Translations under genes and position numbers: made by a program
The notes under the pieces: model-generated
What the model saw: the letters and a program-made list of their open reading frames with translations, nothing else
What the model was told of the DNA's origin: nothing
The model's database searches: none
Assembly: GCA_039704465.1 (NCBI GenBank)
Contig: JASFAU010000018.1
Coordinates: 372,001 to 436,000, forward strand
Length of the DNA: 64,000 nt
Direction: 5' to 3'
Source: Plasmodiophora brassicae
Lineage: Eukaryota; Endomyxa; Phytomyxea; Plasmodiophorida; Plasmodiophoridae
In this document: one piece after another, positions 21,922 through 32,025 of the stretch
Layout of the letters: each line of letters starts with the position of its first letter
How positions within the stretch are numbered: the stretch's first letter is position 1

Positions 21922-23319
21922 ATCTCCTCGGTCACCCGCACACCATCGCTTGTCGTCATCGCCAGGCCACCACTCTCTCGGGCTTTTCAGTTCGATACAA
22001 CAATCCGTCTTCCCGTCCGGTCGCATTTCACGCGGGACAATGGCCCCTTGTGGGCTACCACTACCTGACTTCGTGGTGTAGACCTAACCGCCCAACTAGG
22101 CCACGAGAGCAGCTGCTCCCGTGGCCTAGTTGGGCGGTCCGGTCTACAGTGGATCGATCGTGTGACGGTAGTGACTCTCTGCTTTGTGCACTGTGAGGCA
22201 CGCCGAAACGTCCGAGCAAGAAGCAGGGCGCGGCTGCAAAGAGCATCCATGGGTTTAAAAATTAGAGTGGAGCATTTTACAGCCTTTAGAGTGTTGATTC
22301 AAACCTGCTCGGCGGTGAGTACAGAGATGGGCCGATTTGCTGGCGACGGTGAAGGAGAGGTTGGTGATCCGACTTGCGCGTTCGGTTGCGCGAGGCCCCC
22401 ATGAAAGACATCGGCGACGGATTCGACTAGCGTCTGTTGGATATCCGATCGCATTGCCAAAGCCTCGAGTGTGTACCGCATATAGCCAAACAGGAGCACG
22501 CCCCATCCGCCACACAGTACTTTTGCGTGGCGCGCGCTTCGATCGGCACGAAGTCGCAGCAGTCTGGGTTGGCGCATCGTTTCATCGCAGGCCGCTAACG
22601 ATATGCAAGTGACTTGTAGAGTCTGGTCCCTAAGCCAGAAACTGGAGAACGTCGCGCGCGATACGTGGCGTCACTGGATTCCAGATTCCGGTCTAGTCTC
22701 TCGTTCACGTGGTCCCGCCAACCTCGACACTGTGCCTGCCTCCACATTGCAGATTTTTTCCAGGGACGATGGCAAACTACGGATTCGGATTACTAGAGTT
22801 AACAGACCCCGCTGCCCGCTGGGTAACCGTTTGGGTAACCGGTTGGATCGTCACGGAGTCCGCAAGGACCTGACCGCACCGCCTGGCGACCGCAGCGCCG
22901 CCACTGACCATCATGGGCGACCCGAGCCACGACCACACCAGTGCCGCTGGACGCCTGCCGACAGCGGATCCAGGTACGTCTCGACGCCCCCTACCCAGCA
23001 AACCCGGTTTCCCACCGTGCCGTGCCGTTCCGTGCCGTCCCGTGCCATATCCCGTACGTTCTTATTTATAGTTGCGGCGTTCACGTTGGCCGCCCTGCCG
23101 CCAGGCTGTGAGTGCTGTGAAAAAAAGGTTGTGCACTGTGTCCAAGGGGGTCCGAAAGTCCGCCCCCGTTGCGCACTACCGCGCGCCTGACTGACGGACC
23201 CCGTCGAGCGGCCTGAGTTCCAGACATTGTTAGAGTCCTCATTGTACGTACTGGGGCAGTCACAGCAAACGCCGGGGTATTCGCCAGCTGCATTCACCGG
23301 TGCGCTTATCGATCCGGAA
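21922..23319. other. Gene-poor stretch with one palindromic element
   Basis: About 1.4 kb lie between the kinase stop and the SKP1-ankyrin start. It contains the palindromic element at 22077-22148 and a short tandem of GTGCCGTTCC-like units near 23016-23047. Both strands have short open frames, such as plus-strand 22603-23190 and minus-strand 22299-22577. None has recognisable domains or consistent splice signals, so I do not call genes. Confidence 0.4.
22077..22148. mobile_element. Palindromic 72-bp mobile element copy with 4-bp target duplication
   Basis: The stretch begins TGTAGACC and ends GGTCTACA, and the two halves are reverse complements except for a few bases. The centre is CAGCTG. 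It is flanked by GTGG on both sides (22073-22076 and 22149-22152), which looks like a target-site duplication. The sequence is closely related to the perfect palindromes at 25411-25480 and 25665-25734. It encodes nothing and could fold into one hairpin with almost no loop. Confidence 0.85.
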
Positions 23320-24632
23320 ATGTCCACTGACCATCGTCTGTCCCTGTGGGCTGTCTGCGTGTGCCTCACCTTGGTCGCCGTTGCGAAGGGCGAGCCCCTC
23401 GTTCACAGCGTGGTCACGCTCCGTTCTAGCGACAATGTCTGCCATCCCGTGATGACGGCGGCCATCGTCGAACACTCTGCTATACTTAGGGCTCTGGTTA
23501 ATGAACTCGTCGGAGACGACGACGTCGCCGTTATCGACTTGTACGACATCTCCAGTAGGGAGATACAGCTGATCGTGGATTTCGTCAGTAACGTCGCACT
23601 GCATGAGGTAATTATTCCCTACCGTTGTTACCTGCTCACTGGCGGCCGTTGATTGTCCCGAAATAGATTTCGGAAGCTAAGCAATGGGTCAAGGATACGC
23701 TCAGCACGGGAGACTGTCTGGATGAGTGCCTGCTCCTGGAAGCGGCCCATTCCCTTGACGTGTCTTTACTCGTACAGATCATCGCATCGAGGCAGCACGA
23801 TTTGGGTCAGTTGTCAGCCATGCGCCCCCTTTTGTCCATGGACGTGTTCCGGCTCGTCTTGGGACCCTCTCATGGCTTGTGCCGACTGGGTGAACTCGTC
23901 AGGAACCGCCGACAGGAGGCGATCGTCGACCATCTTCGTGGTCTGGTTGTTTCTGGGTCCGTCAGTGCCGTGTTTGTCAACAACGTACAGTGGGACCCTA
24001 CCTACGGCAACGTGCTGCACTGGGCCGTGCGCCACAACGAGGAGCACGTTGTCGAGCTACTGGTAAACATCCCGGGAGTCGACGTCGACGCGCGCCGGAA
24101 ACGCAGCAGAACACCATTACACTGGGCCGCCGCGGCCGGAAACGCTGACGTCGTTTGGCTGCTGCTCAATGCGCCTGGCATCGACGTCAACGCACGCGAC
24201 GAGCACGATTGCACGCCGCTCAGCTTGGCCGCCATGGCTGGACATCATGCAGCAGTCGTAGTGCTGCTGAAGGCACCCAAGATCGACGTCAATGCGTGCA
24301 ACAAGGATCAGCTGTCGCCGCTGTACTGGGCCGCCTACTTTGGGCATAACCAGACCGTCATGTCGCTGGTGAATGCACCTGGGATCGACGTTAACACGCG
24401 TGGTTATGCGAAGCAGACGCCGTTGCACGTGGCGGTGTCTCAAGGACATCGCGTCATTGTCGAGCTGCTGCTGAGAGCCCCCGGAATCGATATTCACGCG
24501 CAAGAGGCGTACGGGCACACCGCATTGGATCTGGCTCGGCTGCGCGAGAGCAGTAACCTTGTCCAGCTCCTCGAGTCCCGTTGGGGATGGGAATTTGTCA
24601 GGACTATCAAGAAGCGGTGGACCCGTTCCTGA
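23320..24632 (+). CDS. SKP1/BTB-like plus ankyrin-repeat protein
   Basis: Exon 1 (23320-23607) and exon 2 (23667-24632) join in frame across a 59-bp intron. After about 24 residues that include a hydrophobic stretch (LWAVCVCLTLVAVA), residues VTLRSSDNVCHPVMTAAIVE start a SKP1-type POZ domain. ISSREIQLIVDFVSNVALHE continues it. EAKQWV and CLLLEAAHSLDVSLLVQII match the SKP1 C-terminal helices. From about residue 190 come six ankyrin repeats, such as RTPLHWAAAAGNADVVWLLL and LSPLYWAAYFGHNQTVMSLV, linked by 'NAPGIDVNAR'-type loops. Such architectures suggest an adaptor that recruits targets to a cullin ligase, which is inference. The hydrophobic N-terminus could be a signal peptide or a mis-chosen start. 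Confidence 0.75.
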
Positions 24633-24741
24633 TTGTACGCGCAACGCCATCGACGCCGTATCTGTATGCAATACAAACGCCGATTGGGGCCTAATCCGGT
24701 CCTCGTGCGCCACATGGATTGCGTTTCTGTTATATTTTGTC

Positions 24742-24987
24742 TTCGTTGTCGGATGCTCCACCGACTACATTTTTGAGGATGCCCGCGATGCGAGGGGCAA
24801 CATCAAGGACAATGCTTCCGGTTTCGTCACAAAGTCCCTGAAGAAGTGGGTCGGGCATTTCTTGGTTGACGGGACGGAGCACGACCAGTGTACGTTACTG
24901 AAGGCGCAGGAAGCGCATGCGGGCGTCATTCGGCATTCCGCTGCCAATGATGTGCGCGACGCATGCGTCCCAGCGGAACCGGCGGAT
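24742..24987 (+). repeat. Left arm of a 246-bp inverted duplication
   Basis: This 246-bp segment is repeated in inverted orientation at 25736-25981 with the same length. I see only a handful of mismatches, mostly in the first 40 bp. It reads DNASGFVTKSLKKWVGHFLV in the plus frame, and the same peptide appears on the minus strand of the other arm. The arms are therefore a duplicated piece of one gene fragment. Confidence 0.85.
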
Positions 24988-25410
24988 GCAAGAGGTGGAT
25001 GGATCTCAAATCGTCGTTCGCAAAGTTGAGCAGCACGGCCCCGAAGTGATTGAGCACTCCCACGTCTTGCAAGAGCGTTTTCGCAAACGCTGCTCTTTAA
25101 ATATAACATTGCGAACCTACACGTATCACATTACATCGCGTCGCCAGAGCACCTACTTCAGACAAACCTGCTGCTTTCGGGTTCGTCCAGGCCTTGCATG
25201 AAACGAAGTGATGGAGGTCCCACCTTGTGCTGGTTGCGGTGCAGGGCAGGCACCTCGTGACCTGCCAAACCACAAGCGGCCTGACAGAATCTTGTGATTC
25301 GGTTCCAGGTACTCGGTTATATTATCCGGACGCTCTTCCACGATTTTGAGATCCATCCACCTCTTGCATCCTGTAGACCGGACCGCCCACTAGGCCACGA
25401 GAGCAGCTTA

Positions 25411-25480
25411 GTAGACCAGACCGCCCAACTAGGCCACGAGAGCAGCTGCTCTCGTGGCCTAGTTGGGCGGTCTGGTCTAC
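25411..25480. repeat. Perfect 70-bp palindrome, copy A
   Basis: The 35 bases starting GTAGACCAGACCGCCC are followed directly by their exact reverse complement with no spacer. This copy is identical to the one at 25665-25734 and close to 22077-22148. Confidence 0.92.
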
Positions 25481-25664
25481 AAAACATCTCACCGACGGGA
25501 GTTCGAGCCTCCTCGAAGTCCGCCGTGGACGGAGAGTTTTGGGGAGGATGGTAGATAGTACGGACGCGCCAGGCACGAGAGCAGGTCTGCGAGTCGTCTA
25601 CACGGGTAGGCGGCGGACATCGCTCGATCGTCGGGGGGTACGAGCTTCCCCGGTGAGATGTTTT

Positions 25665-25734
25665 GTAGACCAGACCGCCCAACTAGGCCACGAGAGCAGC
25701 TGCTCTCGTGGCCTAGTTGGGCGGTCTGGTCTAC
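25665..25734. repeat. Perfect 70-bp palindrome, copy B
   Basis: It is base-for-base identical to copy A. Together they flank 184 bp whose edges are themselves inverted (CATCTCACCG near 25485 and CGGTGAGATG near 25651). Confidence 0.92.
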
Positions 25735-25735
25735 A

Positions 25736-25981
25736 ATCCGCCGGTTCCGCTGGGACGCATGCGTCGCGCACATCATTGGCAGCGGAATGCCGAATGACGC
25801 CCGCATGCGCTTCCTGCGCCTTCAGTAACGTACACTGGTCGTGCTCCGTCCCGTCAACCAAGAAATGTCCGACCCACTTCTTCAGGGACTTTGTGACGAA
25901 ACCGGAAGCATTGTCCTTGATGTTGCCCCTCGCATCGCCGGCATCCTAAAAGATGTAGTTGGTGGAGCATCCGACAACGAA
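25736..25981 (-). repeat. Right arm of the 246-bp inverted duplication
   Basis: This is the reverse complement of 24742-24987. Beyond the arm on the minus strand the sequence reads back into FVWDTKWELDGE, which the left arm lacks. The right arm is therefore probably the older, more complete copy. It carries an in-frame TAG after STNYIF. Confidence 0.85.
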
Positions 25982-27712
25982 TAGAAGCGCAAGCTCCCCG
26001 TCCAGTTCCCACTTGGTGTCCCATACGAAGGGGAACTTTTGGCTCAGCTGTGTCTGTTCTCATTCAAGGGTCAAAAACCATATGCATGAATATTGCCACA
26101 AGCAACATTATTGTCACCTTCTTGCGATCAAGAGACACCTCGTACTTCGTCAAGAATTCTGTCACACATTTGTAGACAGTGCTGTTCAGTTGCGGAGGAG
26201 TCACAGGTGTAAGGATCGGCGTTTGCCCCTTCAGCATGTTTGCGGCAGCTTCGTTGCTGTCGTCATGCCGGGCGGGGTGTTCTTCAAGCTGTTCATGTTG
26301 TTCTTCCATAGCGACTGGGTCGGCCGGCATGGCAGTCCCGTCTACGTCCCGCGCCGTTCATCGTCGGGGTCCGGACAAGCTCGAATTCAGGTTCAGATTC
26401 AGTTGTCTTGACGGCGCACCGGAAGCACGAAAACGTTTGAGGCCATTCTTTTCATGTTGGCGGCTGGCTGCCGAACCTCGCGACGCCGCCGACTCGAAAG
26501 CCTGTAAATCTATATTTGCGTCCTGTCCTCGATGCGGTGTCAGCAGGTGAAGTGCCCCACATACGGTGAGCACGACAGGCCGCTTGTCGGGGACACCGGC
26601 CGTGTCTTTCGACCTGGGATCGCGTGGACCACGTTTGCCCATTGTGCGCTTTGCCCATTGTGCGCTCTTCACGATGCCAGTACCTTGGATGCACCCAACC
26701 GCGTTCGTGGGAGTAACCTACAGAACGCACCAGTACTGTTGATGTTGACCGTGCCGTCAAAGCCAAGCTCTTCTGGCACCAAATCCGGCCATCGTCGTCC
26801 TCGCTCAGTTCACTCGGTTGTGCCGCCAAAACGCGGGTTGCAAAGCGGGGTAACCCATTCCAGACTGGACAATTGGAGTAGAACACTGAGTAGAAGATCA
26901 TTAACGTCCCAAAACGAGATATCAGTTCAAAGACGGGGCAAGGCTAATGGAGAAGTCAGAGAAGGTTAGTACGAACATCTTCAGTGGTGCACCCTTAAGC
27001 GATGGAACTTCCTCCAGACGACCTTCCAGCACGTTCTCAAGAACTAAAACATGACGTTCACTGCCGGAGCCAGACCAGACGGATCAGCGATCGATATTGC
27101 CAACAGCGCGTCTGCAAGCTCATCATCAATCAACGGCAAATACAGCAGGGCACGTGACCGCCCACAATGCTGCAACACTCAAGCACATCATGTTAAATCA
27201 AGCGATACCTCACGACTGCATCATGTCCCCTATCAGATTAAACTCATCGAAAGGACGTCAACGTCTGCATGGTTGGCGATGTCCACCGTGGCGAATGGTC
27301 CGGAACGCCCGCGCACGGTTAGGTGTCAACGAGGCAACGACATAACAAGGGTGCCTTTCGCCATAGCATGGACGGCATCCTGTAGAATCTGCATCCAGCG
27401 CGATCCACCATCCCGCGTCCGGATCCGTGCCAGGGCGACGCTTCCGCCACAACTTTCGGACGTCGCTATGTGCTCGAGGGTCCGGCGGCAAAGGAACCAC
27501 GGCGGGTTCGCGATCTTCACCGAAGGTGCAACTGTGAACCTATACCATCAGCATCGACGACGTGAAACGGGGTCGCATCGCGCGTGATGCTTACAACGGC
27601 AGTGCGGCTGTCTGCGGTGAAGGTTCACTTGGGGTCGCCATTCGCCACGCGTTCGTCGGTCGGGCGATGAGTAGTGGGCAGCCGCCGGATCGTTTTTCGG
27701 TCGTCCCGCGCA

Positions 27713-30138
27713 ATGGCGATGGTGATGGCGTGGCGTCGGGCCGCGTGGGCCCAGGCGCCAATGTTCGATGGCGGCGAGTCGGGCGACGGGGACCCGTACC
27801 TGAACATCCTGCCTGTGTCGTCGGCGACGGTCGCCCTGGCCCTGCTCATGATCGTGTACGCGGCCGTGCTCGGCGTATCGGTCGCCCGGCTGGTGCGCCT
27901 GCGCCGTTTCTACCGGATGAACCGACAGGCGAAGCTCAAGTACGGGTCCCGCATCGCGTCGCGTCGCGCCCCTTCCCTGCTTCGGTCGCCTGATCGGTGC
28001 CCGACACAGGAGCGGTACGATCCCGCCCATGTACATCATGATCACCGTCCATGCCGTCGTCCGCCTCGCGACCTTTGCATCGATACTCATGCTGGGATCG
28101 GAGTACGCCCCGCTCCAGGTCGCCATCACGTCGTCTGTCGGTTGGGAACGCTCATCAGCGATACTCATTGCTGGTCGCATCCAGGAAGTGATGCTTATGG
28201 CCCCTGAGTTCATATTCCTGTCGCTGTACATCTATGGTGAAAGCATCAGAGCGCGTACCGCTATGGTGGGCGTTTGCTGACATGGCGTGCCAGTCGCGCT
28301 CGTATGGCTCGACGTCAACCTGAGTTCATCGCATGCCGAAGTGTCGCATCGATCGGTACGCGCCATCGCCATTCGCGCGTTTTACGTGTTCAACGCTGTG
28401 CTCGTCGCTCTCCAAGCCGTCTACTTCCTAGGTGCCGCGTCCTTCGTTTGGACGCACGTGTTGGGGCGCTGAGTACCTGTGGGTTAGAAGTACTTGTTGC
28501 TCCGACCGAAACGCAGGCGACTCTGCTGAACGCGCTATGCTGGATCCTGTTCTTGCTCTCCGTCGCGTTGCCCTGTGTTGCCATCGTTTCAGTTGCGCTG
28601 TTCTTCTGCCTTCGTACGTCCTTCGACTGCGAACGGTCGGCCTGATTTTCAACGCGCGCACGCCTTTAGTGATCAGTGGTTATCCGTTCCATTCGGAACT
28701 GGCCAAGAAGAGGTCAGTGGTTCGTCTGAGACATTGTGTTGGACCTGAAGGTCCCTGCGCTCAGAGTGACGACAATGTCCTGGGTTCTCCTGGTGTGGAG
28801 CTGTGGGCGAATCATTCGTGGCGTAATGCTGTGGGGGTTCTACATCGATGCCAGCTGGTCGACGCAGATCGACTTTGACAAAGTGGGATCCCCAGTGGGT
28901 GCTCCCGGCTTCCACTCAGGTTAACCCTGCGTTACAGTTCAATCTGATCGTCGTCCTGTCCATTGTTCTGGCCGAGGTCACTCCCGTTCTCGCAGCCGTC
29001 GACTGGAGAGTGTTCGCGCTGTTCGTCATCGAGGACATCCCGAGCATCCACAGAGTAACATCGCCGACAAGATGGTACCCCCGTCGGACGATGCGTATTT
29101 GCGAACTGGCTAGACGATTCACCCATCGTTGGCAGGTGTATTCCGTTCGAGGAACTGTCTGCCGTTGGATCTGTCATCGCTCCAGGAGGGCGGGCACGAC
29201 GTGGCAAGTGGCTGCACCACGACGTTGCGATACGAATTTCGCATCTGCATCGTATCCCGACCGCGTTGGTGTCAGAGATCGCTTTGCAGGTAATACGTTG
29301 CACGTGTGCGCGTACGTCCTCCTCTGAACGCGCGCCTTGCCGATGCAGGCCTCCAGAGCATGCGATGTGCGCCACGAGAACCTCGTCGCCGCTCTTGGCG
29401 TTAGCGTCTTCGACCACGGTTTGGCGATTGTGTCCGAGTGGATGCCCATGGGCAACGTATACGATTTCGTACAACGATCGGCATGGAGGGCAGAATCTGG
29501 CACCTCTCACAACGGGGGGCTTCGTCGCAGTTCGATATGTAGAATCATGAGGCACGTGGCTGCTGCAATGGCCCATTTGGGAGCAAATGGAATGTTCCAT
29601 GGTCATTTGACGACGGCCTCGGTCCTGTTCGACGGGACGATGACGGCGCGCGTCGACGGCTTCGGGCAGTACTCCATAAGGCAACTTGTCGAGCTGTGTG
29701 GCGCCCAACGTGAACACGACGAGCGAAACTATAGCGGTTACTCTGCACCTGAAGTCCTGAACGGATCCGGTAAGGCGTATCGCCCGTATCTGGACGGTAT
29801 CGTCATTTGTGACGTGTTTTCGTCAGGTGCCACGATCCAGTCGGACGTGTACTCAGCGGGTTGCATCCTCAACTTCCTGTGCACGCTCCAGGTCCCGTTC
29901 GTCCAGCTACGAACCCGGAAGCAACTGCGTCGTACCGTCGTGCGGCAGAAAGGTCGCCCAGCGCTGCCCTCGTATCAAACGCCTTTCTCCAAGGTACGCG
30001 CCGCATAACGACTGGTAATCCCTCTCGCCTCTTAATCGCTGTCTTGCCCAGATCATCCAGGAGTGCTGGATGGAAAACCCGGACGATAGGCCGACGTTCC
30101 CCGAGTTGCTGCGTATGTTCTCGTCATTAGATCAATAA
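27713..30138 (+). CDS. Seven-transmembrane protein fused to a protein-kinase-like domain (pseudokinase)
   Basis: Multi-exon gene from an ATG at 27713 to TAA at 30136-30138. Seven hydrophobic segments can be read in successive exons: ATVALALLMIVYAAVLGVSV; VVRLATFASILML; MLMAPEFIFLSLYIYG; FYVFNAVLVALQAVYFLGAA; LCWILFLLSVALPCVAIVSV; SWVLLVWSCGRIIRGVMLWG; FNLIVVLSIVLAEVTPVLAA. The C-terminal third is a tyrosine-kinase-like fold. It has VAIRISH (beta-3 Lys replaced by Arg), VRHENLVAALGV and SEWMPMGNVYDFVQ. MFHGHLTTASVLFDG stands where HRD is expected, VDGFG where DFG is expected, then YSAPEVL, QSDVYSAGCIL and ECWMENPDDRPTFPELL. The missing catalytic residues suggest a regulatory scaffold, as in receptor guanylyl cyclases. 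Ligand and signalling output are unknown. Confidence 0.75.
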
Positions 30139-30175
30139 CTTAATATGTGTCATGGCCATGTGACGCTGGTGAACC

Positions 30176-30176
<1 letters not shown>

Positions 30177-30208
<32 letters not shown>
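30177..30208. repeat. (TG)n microsatellite
   Basis: Sixteen TG units lie between the 7TM-kinase stop and the SPEF1 start. No function is inferred. Confidence 0.95.
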
Positions 30209-30209
<1 letters not shown>

Positions 30210-30292
30210 CGTTTCGATTGAGGGTCGCGCGCCCAGCGCCCGTGTCTCCCTGTTGCTGCAGTCTCAGTCGTGTCGGCACCGGGCTTGTCGAT

Positions 30293-31232
30293 ATGGCCCG
30301 CCCCGATCTGAGCGATGCCGTCCTGCAAGACCTGTACACGTGGGTGGATCAGATCCCGCTATCGCGGCCCAAACGGAGCATCAGCCGCGATTTCAGCGAC
30401 GGCGGTCTGGTCCAGCGCTGCTGCTGCGCGCGACGTGACCTGACAGGTTCGCCTTAGTGCTGGTTGCCGAACTCGTCCAGCACTTCTACCCGAAGCTCGT
30501 CGACATGCATAACTACAGCGTGACGAACGCCATCGCCCGGAAGACGTACAACTGGGCCACACTCAACAGTTCGTGTCGTCGTCCGCCCAGCACCGCTCCC
30601 CGTTTGCGCTAACAGTGTGGCATTGCTCGGCCAGAGCGCTTGTTCCGCCGGATGGGGTTCGCCGTTCCGCCACAGGATATCGACGACGTTGTCAACGCGC
30701 GGAAGGGTGCCGTCGAGCACGTCCTGCTGTTTATCCGCCAGAAGGCCAGTTCAAACGCGAACCCACGCGTCATTGGGTGAAATGACACGCCCAGCACAGA
30801 TGGGGGAGTACGAGACCAAGAAGCAGAAGAAGCAGTTGCAGTCGATGGCGACTGGTCATCTGGCGCAGGCTGAAGACGTGACGTACGCCGCCCCGGGTGC
30901 AATGACCGCCCCGAACAGGCAGGCGTCCCCACCGGCGACGTACGGGCGCGCTTCGCAACGGTGCGACAAGTGTGCGAACACGGAGGCGATGCAGAGAGAT
31001 CGCGACGAGCAACTTCGCAAGGCGAGGCAGACCAGCGACATACTCCAGCTGAAGGTGGCGGTGTCGACCGCGTGTTTCCCCCCGTCCGTCGGCGGTTAAC
31101 CGCGTCGTGCAGGTCGACAAGTTGGAGCAGTTGTTGCGTCTGAAAGACAGCAAGATTGCTTCGATGTCGGCGCAGCTCCAGGCGCTGAACCCGCCATCGG
31201 ACGCGTTCGATTCGGACGACAGTCTGAAATGA
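30293..31232 (+). CDS. SPEF1: SPEF1/CLAMP-like microtubule-associated ciliary protein
   Basis: ATG at 30293. Exon 1 gives LYTWVDQIPLSRPKRSISRD, the near-invariant start of the SPEF1 calponin-homology domain, then FSDG. Splicing past 30455 continues VLVAELVQHFYPKLVDMHNY and YNWATLN. Another intron, with a GCTCGGCCAG acceptor near 30640, joins KRLFRRMGFAVPPQDIDDVV and EHVLLFIRQK. A linker rich in Lys/Gln follows, then a final exon (from about 31111) with a short coiled coil, VDKLEQLLRLKDSKIASMS, ending at 31232. In known members the CH domain bundles microtubules of the central apparatus and cilia. The length of about 250 residues is typical. It is strong evidence for motile cilia. Confidence 0.92.
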
Positions 31233-31422
31233 GAGGACCCAGATAGAAGTGCACAGTTGAGTGACCCCGATAAAGAGATCCTGACTGTTCGCACACAGAA
31301 GGACACTGCTGGTGAGGGGATCGCAGTGACACTGGAAACGGTATCGGGTAATGACGCCGTTTTACTGTCGCACCCAACGTCGCCAGCGGGTCGAATCGAG
31401 CAGTGCATCTGCACGATCGGTG

Positions 31423-32025
31423 TCACTGCTCGGCCCGATGCTTCCGCATGTAGTCGGGCACGTAGGACTTGCGGCACATGGGGCAGCGAGGAGACCCGAC
31501 ATAGTCCTCATCGTCGTCGTCACCGTCGCTGCCATCCTGCGAATCGTCGTCGTCGTCGTCGTAGTCATAGTCGCTGCCTTCATCTGGCAGTTCTTGCACG
31601 ACTCGTACGTCGACGCCCGGTACTTTGATACCATGAAGCAGGCGAAAGCAGGGGACGCACAGACGGTGGATACAGCCGGGCATGGTCACAGCCACGTCGA
31701 CCTTGTCCTGCAAGCAGACCGGGCACACGAAATCTGGATCCGATGGCGGCCCGATGTCCAAGCTCTTGGCGAACGACATGTCGCAGTGCAAGCATCGTCC
31801 GCGCTAGGCGTCTCTCAGTTGCAGCGGCATGGCATGGCCACAAACGGCGACATTCGGGCAGGGAACCGGGCGACAACGTTGCGGGGCAGAACACGGCTGA
31901 TATCGACACCATCCACTGTCCAGCGTGCCCATAAGGCAGGGGCCATCGCAACCCGGCCTCCGCGACATCAACTTGGACTGGACGCGATCTAATACGCCAA
32001 CCCGCCCCTCCTCCCGGGGTGGCAT
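31423..32025 (-). CDS. RING-type zinc-finger protein with an aspartate-rich insertion
   Basis: The 3' exon encodes FVCPVCLQDKVDVAVTMPGC, IHRLCVPCFRLL and, after a long gap, CPMCRKSYVPDY. This fits a C3HC4-like RING in which the segment before the last Cys pair is a highly acidic stretch of about 35 residues (DYDYDDDDDDSQDGSDGDDD). An upstream exon adds CDGPCLMGTLDSGWC and PVPCPN. A GTCGCC donor with a CCTAG acceptor joins this to GRCLHCDMSFAKS, suggesting additional zinc ligands. The start is taken at 32025 and is uncertain. The likely role is a ubiquitin ligase, with the substrate unknown. The insertion could also disable or regulate it. Confidence 0.65.

Larger units (their letters stand above)
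25372..25735. mobile_element. Composite insertion bounded by palindromic elements, 4-bp target duplication ATCC
   Basis: The insertion begins TGTAGACC and ends GGTCTACA. It is flanked by ATCC at 25368-25371 and 25736-25739. It interrupts a sequence that is uninterrupted at 24984-25010, where GGATGCAAGAGGTGGATGG reads straight through. Inside are a half palindrome (25372-25410), a full 70-bp palindrome (25411-25480), 184 bp of unique sequence and a second identical 70-bp palindrome (25665-25734). The unique part has its own short inverted ends, ACAAAACATCTCACCG and its complement. Confidence 0.85.
24633..27712. other. Accessory region: inverted duplications and decayed coding fragments
   Basis: No intact gene was found over 3 kb. 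The region holds the inverted duplication and composite insertion listed separately. Minus-strand fragments interrupted by stops lie at 26064-26330 (an acidic segment, then CVTEFLTKYEVSLDRKKVT) and near 25950-26050 (FVWDTKWELDGELALLF). They read into the right arm of the duplication and suggest one decayed gene on the minus strand. A minus-strand open piece at 27250-27520 (IANPPWFLCRRTLEHIATSE) may be another remnant. None has a family I can name. Confidence 0.5.

Noticed and set aside
22424..22450. Similarity of ACTAGCGTCTGTTG at 22430 to GATTAGCGTCTGTTG at 44994
   Set aside because: Only about 20 of 24 bases match with no extension, so chance cannot be ruled out.
22603..23190. 195-codon plus-strand frame with a hydrophobic segment near its end
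   Set aside because: No family features, atypical composition and a tandem GTGCC run inside. It is probably non-coding.
25494..25516. GAGTTCGAGCCTCC resembling a tRNA B-box
   Set aside because: No A-box or cloverleaf could be drawn around it, and it lies inside the composite insertion.
27250..27520. Minus-strand segment IANPPWFLCRR... with Gly-rich part resembling a macrodomain-like or nucleotide-binding fragment
   Set aside because: The resemblance is weak, the frame is short and no flanking exon could be joined.
30177..30208. TG repeat as a regulatory element of SPEF1
   Set aside because: It is a simple microsatellite. A second TG run at 63915-63930 shows such runs are common here.
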